Assembly: GCF_006385135.1 (NCBI RefSeq)
Contig: NZ_CP041025.1
Coordinates: forward strand, 2,077,501 to 2,141,500
DNA: 64,000 bases
Origin: Paremcibacter congregatus
GTDB taxonomy: Bacteria; Pseudomonadota; Alphaproteobacteria; Sphingomonadales; Emcibacteraceae
Direction of reading: 5' to 3'
Under the pieces are notes generated by a model. It did no database searches. It saw only the letters and a program-made list of their open reading frames with translations, and was not told where the DNA came from. Position numbers and translations under genes: made by a program. Of the stretch, positions 55,428-63,797 are shown piece after piece (positions within the stretch are counted from its first letter, which is position 1; each line of letters starts with the position of its first letter).

Positions 55428-55995
55428 CCTCTTCCAGTTCGTCACGAGGCATCTTCAGAACCTTGAGCGCCATCTGATAGGAAAAGCCCGCACGGCACAG
55501 GCTCGCCAGCTCCTTTTCTATAATATCAACCCCGTCATGACGTAAACTGAACGCGCCGAAACGTCGCTTGCGCAAATATTTCACAGCCGCCATATAATCC
55601 AGGTCCAGATCATCCATTTCTTCCGCCAGATCATGAAGCACTTCATCAACCACATTCGGCGCCACCCCTTTGGCCTGAAGTTTCTGGCTAATCGTACGCC
55701 GTGAATTGCCGTTTCTGTTCAGGGACGCTGATTTCGCGGCAGCAAAAGACCGATCATTGACAAGATTTTGTTCCATGGCACGGGTGACAATTTCCTCAAT
55801 CCACGTCTGCGCCTCTTCGTACAGGCTATCCGCATTCTCTTCTTCCCCCGACAGCATAAGACGCCGCCTGACTTTACGGTCCAGCACATCACGTAGATTT
55901 TTTTCTGTCGTTGCAAAGCGCTGCAGGTAACTATAAGTTGCTCTTATCAGGTAATCCCTGGTCAACCGCTTCTTTTTATGTGGTTTCTTATCCAT
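55405..55995 (-). CDS. recX: Regulatory protein RecX
   Basis: Modulator of RecA filaments. The 196-aa product has the three-helix RecX repeats: YLQRFATTEKNLRDVLDRKVRRR, NDRSFAAAKSASLNRNGNSRRTISQKLQAKGV and the C-terminal FGAFS...LCRAGFSYQMALKVL. A basic N-terminus (KKPHKKKRLTRDYL) is usual in Alphaproteobacteria. recA is not adjacent. Its end overlaps the MarR gene by 23 bases; its start lies 23 bases from the divergent DMT transporter gene. Confidence 0.9.
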   Translation of the reverse strand: MDKKPHKKKRLTRDYLIRATYSYLQRFATTEKNLRDVLDRKVRRRLMLSGEEENADSLYEEAQTWIEEIVTRAMEQNLVNDRSFAAAKSASLNRNGNSRRTISQKLQAKGVAPNVVDEVLHDLAEEMDDLDLDYMAAVKYLRKRRFGAFSLRHDGVDIIEKELASLCRAGFSYQMALKVLKMPRDELEEVMYQAGS

Positions 55996-56018
55996 AATAT
56001 GAATAGTATCAGACGCTC

Positions 56019-56924
56019 ATGACCGATAACAGATCCCCTTTGCATTTTTTTTACCTCTTCCTGCTCGCCCTGTTCTGGGGCAGCGCCTTTATGTTTAATA
56101 AGGTCGCGGTGGATAGCATTCCTCCCCTGACCATAGCCGCCGGGCGCATATTTATCGGGGCGCTGATCGTCACGGGGCTCGCCCTGAAGATGGGAGCAAA
56201 ACTTCCCCGTGGCCGCGATCAATGGGTTCAGTGTCTGGTTATCGGCATCTTAGGGAACGTCATTCCCTTCTTTCTCGTCAGTTGGGCTGTCCAACATGTC
56301 CAGAGCGCACTGGCCGCCATCTGTATGTCCTTGATGCCTCTGTTTACGCTGGCCCTGGCCCATGTCATGACCCATGATGAAAAATTCAGCGTCCAGAAAC
56401 TGATTGGCGTGATATTTGGTGTTCTCGGCATTGTCAGCCTGTTTTATGGCACCATACGGGAAGTAACCCCAAGCCTAACCCTCTATCTCGCGCTATTCGG
56501 ATTGCTCGCCACCTCCTTTTTCTATGCCTTGTGTGGTGTCCTGATCAAGAATTTGAAGAACAAAAACCCCTTAAGCACATCCGCCGCCATGCTGATCATG
56601 GCCTCGGTGGTGATTATTCCTTTGGCTCTGATGCTCGAGCGGCCCTGGACAGCCACACCGACGGTGGATGCGCTGGTCGCTACTGTGATGCTGGGAGTAT
56701 TTTCAACAGGTCTTGCCGCCTACGTCTTATTCCACCTGACCCATATTACGGGCGCTGTTTTTGTGTCCTACAATACCTATCTTATTCCTCTGGTCGGCAT
56801 GGCGGCGGGTTATATCTGGCTCGACGAGGCGCTCAAATCGACCTATTTTATTTCGATCTGTTTTATTTTTACCGGCATTTATCTTGCGGAACGACGAAAA
56901 TCAGTACCGCACCCCGTTTCTTGA
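56019..56924 (+). CDS. EamA/DMT family transporter
   Basis: Drug/metabolite exporter of 301 aa with ten predicted membrane helices in two EamA repeats. The first repeat begins LLALFWGSAFMFNKVAVDSIPPLTIAAGRIF and the second covers ATSFFYALCGVLIKNL up to WLDEALKSTYFISICFIFTGIYLAERR. Members export amino acids, nucleobases or other metabolites; the substrate cannot be assigned. It is a single-gene unit divergent from recX. Confidence 0.9.
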   Translation: MTDNRSPLHFFYLFLLALFWGSAFMFNKVAVDSIPPLTIAAGRIFIGALIVTGLALKMGAKLPRGRDQWVQCLVIGILGNVIPFFLVSWAVQHVQSALAAICMSLMPLFTLALAHVMTHDEKFSVQKLIGVIFGVLGIVSLFYGTIREVTPSLTLYLALFGLLATSFFYALCGVLIKNLKNKNPLSTSAAMLIMASVVIIPLALMLERPWTATPTVDALVATVMLGVFSTGLAAYVLFHLTHITGAVFVSYNTYLIPLVGMAAGYIWLDEALKSTYFISICFIFTGIYLAERRKSVPHPVS

Positions 56925-57139
56925 TTTAAGCTAACCAAAAAGCAACAAAGAAGAATTTGTTTGGAAACTTATCGAACAAGGGATAAAATACTCTGTACTA
57001 AAAATAAAATCCTTGCGATACATGTCGACAAAATGTATCGAAGGTAAAAGAAATATGACAGCCGGCCCTATAATTGAGATGCCCTGTTATGACAGAAGTG
57101 GATTTTTCCACAGGAAAATGTGAGTGAATTTAGACATAA

Positions 57140-58879
57140 ATGCTTGAACCTACACCTACACAAGATCCGAGCCTTTCCCGCCGGTTAGCTGACTTTGGCA
57201 CGCTCCAGGAAGCTATTGAATATGCCGCCGAAGGTGCCCGTGGTTTGAATTTCTATTCGCCACGCGGTGAGCTGGAAAACACCGTGACTTTCGCAGAAAT
57301 CAGAGACAAAGCGCAGGAGGTGGGCCGGCGCTTTATTCAGTTTGGCGTGAAAAAAGGCTCTCGTGTCGCCTTGATCGCAGAAACCAGCGATGAATTCGTC
57401 TGTTATTTCCTTGGCTGTCAATATGCCGGTCTGTTGCCTGTACCGCTGCCCCTCCCGACCTCTTTCGGTGGGCGTGAAGGCTATACCAGCCAGCTTAATC
57501 AACAAATGAGCAGTTGTGGCGCCATCGTCGCCATCTCGGCTTCTTACATGTTGCCCCTGCTGGATGAAGCCACATCAAATCTGAAAATGAAATTCGTCGG
57601 TACATCAACAACGTTTGAAGCCCAGGCCTCCATGAAAGACCTGAAAAACGTCGAACTTCCCACATCCAAGCCGGAAGACCTGGCCTATTTGCAATATTCA
57701 TCCGGAAGCACCCGCTTTCCTCATGGTGTTGCCGTGACCCACAGGTCATTGATGGCCAATTGCCGGGGTATTGGCAATGAGGGCATGGACCTCAACGAAG
57801 ATGACCGATGCATTTCCTGGTTACCCTTCTATCACGACATGGGGCTGGTTGGCACGCTTCTCGCCCCGATCGCAAATCAGGTTTCCACCGATTATCTCGC
57901 GACAGAGGCCTTTGCCCGTCGTCCGCTCCAATGGCTGAAACTGATTTCAAAGAACAAAGGCACTCTGGCATACAGCCCGACCTTCGGCTATGACATCTGT
58001 GCCCGTCGCGCCAGTCCGAACAAAATAGCGGACCTCGACCTGTCCAGTTGGCGCATTGCCGGAATCGGCGGCGACATGATCCGTGCCGATGTCCTGACAA
58101 ATTTCCAGGAAACTTTCGCCCATGTCGGTTTCCGCTCCACCACTTTTGTACCGAGCTATGGCCTGGCGGAATGTACGCTGGCGGTAAGTTTCGCCCGGAA
58201 GAATACCGGTTTTGAAATTGACCTGGTTGACGAACGGGTTCTGTCCGGCGAAGAAAACTGCCTGAAGGAATTTAAAGTCAACGGCAATGGCGCCAATTAC
58301 CGCGGCGTTGTCAATTGCGGCATCCCCATCAACGAATATGAGCTTGAAATTCGTGACGACGACAACAATGATCTTGGCGAATATAAAATTGGCCGGGTTT
58401 GCGTACGCGGCGAAAGCGTTATGGTGGGATACTTTCAGGATCAGGAAGCTACAGACGCCTGCCTTTCTGCCGATGGCTGGCTCGACACCGGTGATATCGG
58501 TTACATGAAAGAAGGCTCGCTCTATATTATTGGCCGGATCAAGGATCTGATCATCATCAATGGTAAAAACCACTGGCCCCAGGATATCGAATGGGCTGTG
58601 GAACAACTGGGCGATTTACGGTCCGGCGACACAGCCGCCGTATCAATTCCTGGTGAACGGGATGAAGAAATCCCCGCCATTCTGGTTCAGTGCCGCACCC
58701 GTGATGAAGAAGAACGGCTGGCCATGGAAAATACCATCAAGGACAAGGTTCATTCCCTGATCGGCATTTCCCCCGTTGTCGCCCTTATTCCGCCGCGCTC
58801 CCTGCCGCGCACCTCTTCCGGCAAATTAAGCCGGGTGAAGGCGCGTAAACAGTATCTTGCCGGCGAACTGATGATTTAG
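57140..58879 (+). CDS. Fatty acyl-AMP/acyl-ACP ligase of sphingolipid synthesis
   Basis: AMP-forming ligase of 579 aa, FAAL type. The P-loop reads YLQYSSGSTRFPHGVAVTHR, the second motif PSYGLAECTLAVSFAR, then DGWLDTGDIGYMKEG and a terminal RTSSGKLSRVKAR lysine. The start of the operon, followed by an SDR, an acyl carrier protein and serine palmitoyltransferase, matches the Caulobacter locus. There the equivalent enzyme (AasR) loads fatty acid on the dedicated carrier protein for serine palmitoyltransferase. Unlike acyl-CoA ligases, FAALs hand acyl groups to a carrier protein. A 215-base upstream region probably holds the operon promoter. Confidence 0.88.
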   Translation: MLEPTPTQDPSLSRRLADFGTLQEAIEYAAEGARGLNFYSPRGELENTVTFAEIRDKAQEVGRRFIQFGVKKGSRVALIAETSDEFVCYFLGCQYAGLLPVPLPLPTSFGGREGYTSQLNQQMSSCGAIVAISASYMLPLLDEATSNLKMKFVGTSTTFEAQASMKDLKNVELPTSKPEDLAYLQYSSGSTRFPHGVAVTHRSLMANCRGIGNEGMDLNEDDRCISWLPFYHDMGLVGTLLAPIANQVSTDYLATEAFARRPLQWLKLISKNKGTLAYSPTFGYDICARRASPNKIADLDLSSWRIAGIGGDMIRADVLTNFQETFAHVGFRSTTFVPSYGLAECTLAVSFARKNTGFEIDLVDERVLSGEENCLKEFKVNGNGANYRGVVNCGIPINEYELEIRDDDNNDLGEYKIGRVCVRGESVMVGYFQDQEATDACLSADGWLDTGDIGYMKEGSLYIIGRIKDLIIINGKNHWPQDIEWAVEQLGDLRSGDTAAVSIPGERDEEIPAILVQCRTRDEEERLAMENTIKDKVHSLIGISPVVALIPPRSLPRTSSGKLSRVKARKQYLAGELMI

Positions 58880-58920
58880 ATTTTAATCTATAGAATTTAT
58901 TGACCCCAAAGACATTATGG

Positions 58921-58955
58921 CGGTAATCTCTGACGAAAAGGGATTACCGTTTTTC
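58921..58955 (+). terminator. Hairpin with T tract between ligase and SDR genes
   Basis: CGGTAATC pairs with GATTACCG around a 13-base loop and is followed by TTTTT. It ends 3 bases before the ATG at 58959, so it could attenuate transcription inside the operon or hide the ribosome-binding site. If the SDR starts at 58917 the hairpin is coding. Confidence 0.55.
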
Positions 58956-58958
58956 ATT

Positions 58959-59903
58959 ATGACCACAGCTCCTCAAATTGCCGCTGTCACAGGCGCAACA
59001 GGTTTCGTCGGCAAGCATCTCGTCCGGGAACTCGTCGCCCAAGGCATTCAGGTCAGGGCATTGACCCGACGACCTCAGGAAGATAACGACAACGTCACCT
59101 GGGTCAACGGAGACCTGGACAATATCGCGGCCCTTGAAAGTCTTATTTCCGGCGCCGACATTGTCTATCATCTGGCTGGCCTGGTCAAAGCCAGGACAAA
59201 ACAGGATTTTTTCAGGGTCAACAGCGAGAGCGTCACGACATTGGCGACCTTGGCCGAAAAATCCGGAAAAAAACCTCATTTTATCCTGTTGTCCTCGCTC
59301 GCCGCCCGGGAACGCCATCTTTCCAGTTATGCCGAAAGCAAACGTCAGGGGGAGGAAAACCTGCAGCAATCTGCCGGGGAAATGCCCTGGACCATATTAC
59401 GCCCTCCCGGCATTTACGGACCTGAAGACACTGAAACATTGAAAATTTTCAAAGCCGTGGCGTCGCGTTTTGCCCCGATCCCAGGCGACCCTTTTAACCG
59501 GGCATCCTGGGTTTATGCCCCAGATCTTGTCCAGGCGATGATTGCCGTTGCCGACAATGTGAAATGCCAGGGTAAAATACTGGATGTCGATGATGGCAAG
59601 GATTCCGGCTATTCTTTGCGTGACCTGTATGAAACAGCGGCTCAAGAGCTGCGCGTCAGGCCCCTGCGCGTCACAGTCCCTAAAATTATTTTAAAAACCA
59701 TCGCTTACGGCAACGTCTTATTTTCAACACTATTCAGATATACGCCCATGGTCACGCCTGAAAAAGTCAATGAATTATATCATCCTGACTGGATATGTCA
59801 TGGCACTCATGTTATGAAGCTGACCAATTGGAACCCGGAAACAAATCTTGAAAAAGGCTTTAAAGCAACCCTGAAATGGTACAAGGATAATAACCTGATT
59901 TAA
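58959..59903 (+). CDS. NAD-dependent epimerase/dehydratase, likely ceramide reductase (CerR-like)
   Basis: Extended short-chain dehydrogenase of 314 aa from this ATG, or 328 aa from an ATG at 58917. The nucleotide loop is VTGATGFVGKHLV and the catalytic YxxxK is SSYAESKRQGE, with the serines in LLSSLA. In Caulobacter the SDR encoded beside spt reduces the 3-keto group during ceramide synthesis. The same neighbours here suggest that role, by inference. The start is uncertain because a hairpin precedes the second ATG. Confidence 0.82.
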   Translation: MTTAPQIAAVTGATGFVGKHLVRELVAQGIQVRALTRRPQEDNDNVTWVNGDLDNIAALESLISGADIVYHLAGLVKARTKQDFFRVNSESVTTLATLAEKSGKKPHFILLSSLAARERHLSSYAESKRQGEENLQQSAGEMPWTILRPPGIYGPEDTETLKIFKAVASRFAPIPGDPFNRASWVYAPDLVQAMIAVADNVKCQGKILDVDDGKDSGYSLRDLYETAAQELRVRPLRVTVPKIILKTIAYGNVLFSTLFRYTPMVTPEKVNELYHPDWICHGTHVMKLTNWNPETNLEKGFKATLKWYKDNNLI

Positions 59904-59999
59904 CTACACCAACATATGAGTTTGATTTTCCCCCATATATGTGTAGGTTAGCCCTCTTATTTCTGGTCCGACAAGCGACCAAACTCTGGATGAAATAAT

Positions 60000-60248
60000 A
60001 TGACCCAAAACAATGATGAAATCTTTGAGCAGATCTGTGCGCTGATCAAACCTTTTAACAAAAAAAATGTCACCTTGACCAAAGACACCGTATTCAGTGT
60101 TGATCTGGAACTGGATTCCCTCACTGTCATGGACCTTCTGTCCGAAATCGAAGACGAATTTGACATCACTGTCCCGCTCAACATGCTGCCGGACCTGGAA
60201 ACTGTTGGTCAATTCACCGATGCCGTCGAAAAATTAGTAAGCGAATAA
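60000..60248 (+). CDS. Dedicated acyl carrier protein
   Basis: An 82-aa acidic carrier protein. The phosphopantetheine serine is in LELDSLTVMDLL, and the rest has the usual four-helix pattern with EIEDEFDITVPLNMLPDLETVGQF. It lies 96 bases after the SDR and 4 before serine palmitoyltransferase. In this setting it most likely delivers the fatty acyl group to serine palmitoyltransferase, as AcpR does in Caulobacter. Confidence 0.92.
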   Translation: MTQNNDEIFEQICALIKPFNKKNVTLTKDTVFSVDLELDSLTVMDLLSEIEDEFDITVPLNMLPDLETVGQFTDAVEKLVSE

Positions 60249-60252
60249 ATAA

Positions 60253-61455
60253 ATGACTCTGGACCTTTTTGATAAGTTTGATTCAATTCTCAATGATTTC
60301 AACAGCTTGCCAGATGGAGGAGCCAATCCCTTCACTGTTAGTATGGAGAAAGTACTTTCTCCCACTACTGCCATCATCAATGGCCAGGAGACCATTCTCG
60401 CCGGCACCAACAACTATATGGGCATGACATTCAATGAAGAATGCATGACTGCCGCGAAAAATGCCGTGACGGAACTCGGTACGGGTACCACAGGATCGCG
60501 TGTCCTCAACGGCACCTACAACACTCATAAGCAGCTCGAAGATACCCTGAAAGATTTTTACGGCTGTGCGCATGCCATCGTATTTTCCACCGGGTATCAG
60601 GCCAACCTTGGCGTCATCGCCACCGTGGCCGGCTCGAAAGACTATGTGGTGATTGATGCCGATAGCCACGCCAGTATTTATGACGGTTGCGCCATGGGCA
60701 ATGCGACCGTGGTGCGGTTCAAACATAACGATCCGGAAAACCTTGATAAACGACTGGCCCGCATTCGCCGTACTGACCCGGAAGCCGGTATTCTTGTTGT
60801 ACTCGAAGGCGTGTACAGCATGCTGGGCGATCAGGCCCCCCTGAAAGAACTCACCAAAATTTCCAAAGATCATAAGGCCTATGTACTCGTTGACGAAGCC
60901 CATTCTATTGGGGTATTCGGCGAAACAGGCCGCGGTGTCGCCCAGGCGCAAGGTGTCGAAGACGAAGTTGACTTTATCGTCGGTACCTTCAGCAAGAGCG
61001 TCGGAACCATTGGCGGTTATTGCGTTTCCAACCATCCTAAATTTGAAGCCCTGAGACTGGTGTGTAGGCCATATATGTTTACAGCATCCCTGCCCCCTTC
61101 TGTTGTCGCATCCGCCACAAAGGCCCTGGAACTTATCGCCAACAGCAACCTGCGCAGCAAGTTGCTTGATAACTCCATGAAATTGAACAAGGGTCTGGCC
61201 GACGCCGGATTTGATATGGGCACAACCGGGGAAAGCCCCATTGCCGCCATCAAAGTACCGGCACAGGATCTCGCCATCGCTTTTTGGGGGGAAATGATCA
61301 AGGAAGGCGTCTATGTCAATCTGGCCCTGCCACCGGCAACACCGAATGGCCTGAACCTGATGCGCTGCAGCTTGTCAGCAGCCCATAGCTTTGCCCAGAT
61401 TGATTTTATGCTGGAAAAATTCATTCTTGTCGGGAAACGGCTGGGGTTAATATAA
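60253..61455 (+). CDS. spt: Serine palmitoyltransferase
   Basis: PLP enzyme of the alpha-oxoamine synthase family, which condenses serine with an acyl thioester to make the long-chain base of sphingolipids. The 400-aa product has GTGTTGSRVLNGTYNTHKQLE, DADSHASIYDG, VDEAHSIGVFGETGRG and the lysine motif GTFSKSVGTIGGY. Close family members make 8-amino-7-oxononanoate or 2-amino-3-ketobutyrate, but the adjacent acyl carrier protein (4 bases away), SDR and FAAL favour Spt. It converges on the kinase-like gene. Confidence 0.9.
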   Translation: MTLDLFDKFDSILNDFNSLPDGGANPFTVSMEKVLSPTTAIINGQETILAGTNNYMGMTFNEECMTAAKNAVTELGTGTTGSRVLNGTYNTHKQLEDTLKDFYGCAHAIVFSTGYQANLGVIATVAGSKDYVVIDADSHASIYDGCAMGNATVVRFKHNDPENLDKRLARIRRTDPEAGILVVLEGVYSMLGDQAPLKELTKISKDHKAYVLVDEAHSIGVFGETGRGVAQAQGVEDEVDFIVGTFSKSVGTIGGYCVSNHPKFEALRLVCRPYMFTASLPPSVVASATKALELIANSNLRSKLLDNSMKLNKGLADAGFDMGTTGESPIAAIKVPAQDLAIAFWGEMIKEGVYVNLALPPATPNGLNLMRCSLSAAHSFAQIDFMLEKFILVGKRLGLI

Positions 61456-61476
61456 CTCCGACCTCAATTTCATTAT

Positions 61477-62451
61477 TCAATCAAGGCGGACCAGCTTCAG
61501 ATGGTCCGTCACAGTGACAAAGAGTTCCCCGGAATCATCCACTTCATAGTAGCTGCCATCAAGTACAAAAGGCGTTTGCAGCACAATGCGGGCATGCTGT
61601 ATATCTGTCGCCACATGGCCGGCCACTTCGGCCCGCTCATATTTACCACGCAACATCTGTTTAGCCGTCTGTATCACCGCATTCTTGGTGTTTTCGACGC
61701 TGACAAAATGTGCCGCGCCTGGTTTTATATTCTGCTTCAACGCCACTCCAAGCAGGGATTTTTCCAACGTTGTGATCAACAACATAAAAAAGTGCCCCAC
61801 CACGGCCCCGCGCTGGTTCCGGTTAATACGGATCGCATTTCGCAAGTCAGCCTTGCCGCCCGCGCCCCCATAGGCCGACAGGATCAGCCGAAGAATGTCC
61901 CACCAGGTGCGGAATTTCTGTATCACCCCCCGGCCCGATACGGCCCGATGAAAAATATGGCGTTGTTTGGTAATTTCACCGGCGCAGAGAAACAGGCCGT
62001 ATAGATACCCGACGCCCCGGACCCCTTCAACTTTCAATAAAGAAGAACCAACGACCCCGTTCAACAAACGCCCTGTCTGATGACGGTGAAGGATATCTTC
62101 CAAAGCCCGATGCGGTTCGGAATGGGCGGCCCCCAGGTTTTCCGCGACGATATTGTTGTCACCCGCCGGCAGCACAGCCAAGGGAATATCCATATCCTTG
62201 AAACGTTCATTCTCTACGATATGTTCAAAGGTTGCCGAGCTCAGGGCCCGATCCCCCAAAATGACAATCGCATCGACATGGGCTTGCTTGAACCGCGTCA
62301 GGGCCTCGGAAATATCTTTGTGCTTTTCCACCTCATAGTGAAAAATACCCGACCCCTGAGCAATGACCGCACGGATCTTATCCATTGCGCCCGTCTCGGT
62401 AAAAGAGGACGGGCTGCTCAAAATTGCGATTAATCCCAAACCTGATCCCAC
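61477..62451 (-). CDS. Divergent diacylglycerol/ceramide-kinase-like protein
   Basis: About 324 aa, resembling the DAGK/CERK lipid-kinase fold but with altered motifs. Visible are a first strand LIAILSSPSS, then AIVILGDRALSSA where kinases have GGDGTxxE, LPAGDNNIVAENLG for the PLGTGN segment, and a C-terminal LDGSYYEVDDSGELFVTV substrate region. Context next to spt suggests a ceramide kinase like CpgB of Caulobacter. The start is unclear: GTG 62451 is listed, TTG 62439 has a better GGGA box, ATG 62385 would lose the first strand, and the frame stays open to 62652. It is convergent with spt and divergent from lptF. Confidence 0.65.
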   Translation of the reverse strand: MGSGLGLIAILSSPSSFTETGAMDKIRAVIAQGSGIFHYEVEKHKDISEALTRFKQAHVDAIVILGDRALSSATFEHIVENERFKDMDIPLAVLPAGDNNIVAENLGAAHSEPHRALEDILHRHQTGRLLNGVVGSSLLKVEGVRGVGYLYGLFLCAGEITKQRHIFHRAVSGRGVIQKFRTWWDILRLILSAYGGAGGKADLRNAIRINRNQRGAVVGHFFMLLITTLEKSLLGVALKQNIKPGAAHFVSVENTKNAVIQTAKQMLRGKYERAEVAGHVATDIQHARIVLQTPFVLDGSYYEVDDSGELFVTVTDHLKLVRLD

Positions 62452-62612
62452 TCGTTTTCTGTATTCAAATCTTCTTTTGCCGTAAATAAACCACAAATTA
62501 TTGTGATTTAGCAGAAAATTATGTTCCTTTTGACTATATTCTTCTATACCAAAAGCTATAGGGGGGAAACTAGGCGAAATCCAGACCAAAAGCGACCGAA
62601 TACTAAAAAAGT

Positions 62613-63788
62613 ATGTTAAAAAAGATCGATAAATATATCCTGCGCGAGACAATCGTTCCTCTGCTCGTCACCCTGGGGATCTCGGCTCTCCTGCTTTTGC
62701 TCGAAAAAATGCTCAGCCTGTTTGATTTTGTCATCAATCAGGGCGGTCCGATTGATATTGTCTGGCGCATGCTCGGTAATCTGATGCCGCAATATCTCAC
62801 TCTGGTTCTTCCGCTGTCCATGTTTCTCGGTGTATTACTCGCCGTGCGCAAACTGGCCCTGAACAGTGAACTGGACGCCTTGCTCGCCACTGGCTTCAGT
62901 CTTAACCGGCTGGTGCAACCAACTTTGTATATCGCCCTGTTTCTGCTGGTGGTCAATGTGATCGTTGTTGGTTTCGTGCAGCCGTACAGCCGCTACACCT
63001 ATCAGGAACTGGTCTTTGATATCCGCAGTGGCGCCCTGGGAGCCAGTATTAAAGCCGGAGAATTTAATGACCTTGGCGACGGTTTAACCTTGCGGATCGA
63101 AGAATCCCGGGAGTCAGGCCGCGAGTTGATCGACATTTTCGCCCAGAAGGAATCCGACGACGGCCGAATTCAGTCGATCAGTGCTGAAAAAGGCAATTTC
63201 TTTATCTCGCCCGACAAACGTTTCATGATCCTGCGCCTGCACAATGGCACTCTGATTGACCTGGATATGGTTCAGGGCCGGCCCAATATCGTCCTTTTCG
63301 AGCTTCACGACCTGCCTCTGGATGTGCCCAATTTCGCCCAGTTCCGCGACCGGGGCGAAGAAGCCAAGGAAATGACCATCACAGAACTGTGGAACGCCCG
63401 GAACAGCGACGACCCAGCCGTGATTGCAACTATTCATTCCCGAACCGCCCGCGCCCTGTCCATTTTGATCGTACCTTTTCTGGCTATCCCTTTGGGACTT
63501 GTCGCCAAACGTTCCGGACGAGCGCTAGGTATTACGGTCGGGGTTGTTATCCTGCTGGTTTATCATAAAGTTCTCGAATTTGGGCTTAATTTTTCCTCTA
63601 TGGGAGACGTGTCTTCCTGGCTGGTTATCTGGCTGCCCACGCTATTGTTTATGCTGCTGACGGCGCGGCTCTATTACATCGGCGCTTATAAAGTTGGCGG
63701 AATGCCGCTCAGACGCATTGAAATCATCTATGATGTCACCGTCAGCGCCCTCAAAAGCATGATCACCCGTCTCAAAGCGGTAAGTTAG
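62613..63788 (+). CDS. lptF: LptF/YjgP-type permease
   Basis: Membrane subunit of an Lpt-type ABC transporter which extracts LPS from the inner membrane for transport outward. The 391-aa product has the six-helix layout: three N-terminal helices (from YILRETIVPLLVTLGISALL and MPQYLTLVLPLSMFLGVLLAV), a periplasmic beta-jellyroll, then three C-terminal helices. It is followed by lptG after 9 bases. Because it borders the sphingolipid locus it might be the sphingolipid-dedicated pair known in Caulobacter rather than the LPS one; sequence alone does not decide. Confidence 0.9.
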   Translation: MLKKIDKYILRETIVPLLVTLGISALLLLLEKMLSLFDFVINQGGPIDIVWRMLGNLMPQYLTLVLPLSMFLGVLLAVRKLALNSELDALLATGFSLNRLVQPTLYIALFLLVVNVIVVGFVQPYSRYTYQELVFDIRSGALGASIKAGEFNDLGDGLTLRIEESRESGRELIDIFAQKESDDGRIQSISAEKGNFFISPDKRFMILRLHNGTLIDLDMVQGRPNIVLFELHDLPLDVPNFAQFRDRGEEAKEMTITELWNARNSDDPAVIATIHSRTARALSILIVPFLAIPLGLVAKRSGRALGITVGVVILLVYHKVLEFGLNFSSMGDVSSWLVIWLPTLLFMLLTARLYYIGAYKVGGMPLRRIEIIYDVTVSALKSMITRLKAVS

Positions 63789-63797
63789 GAAAGGCAT

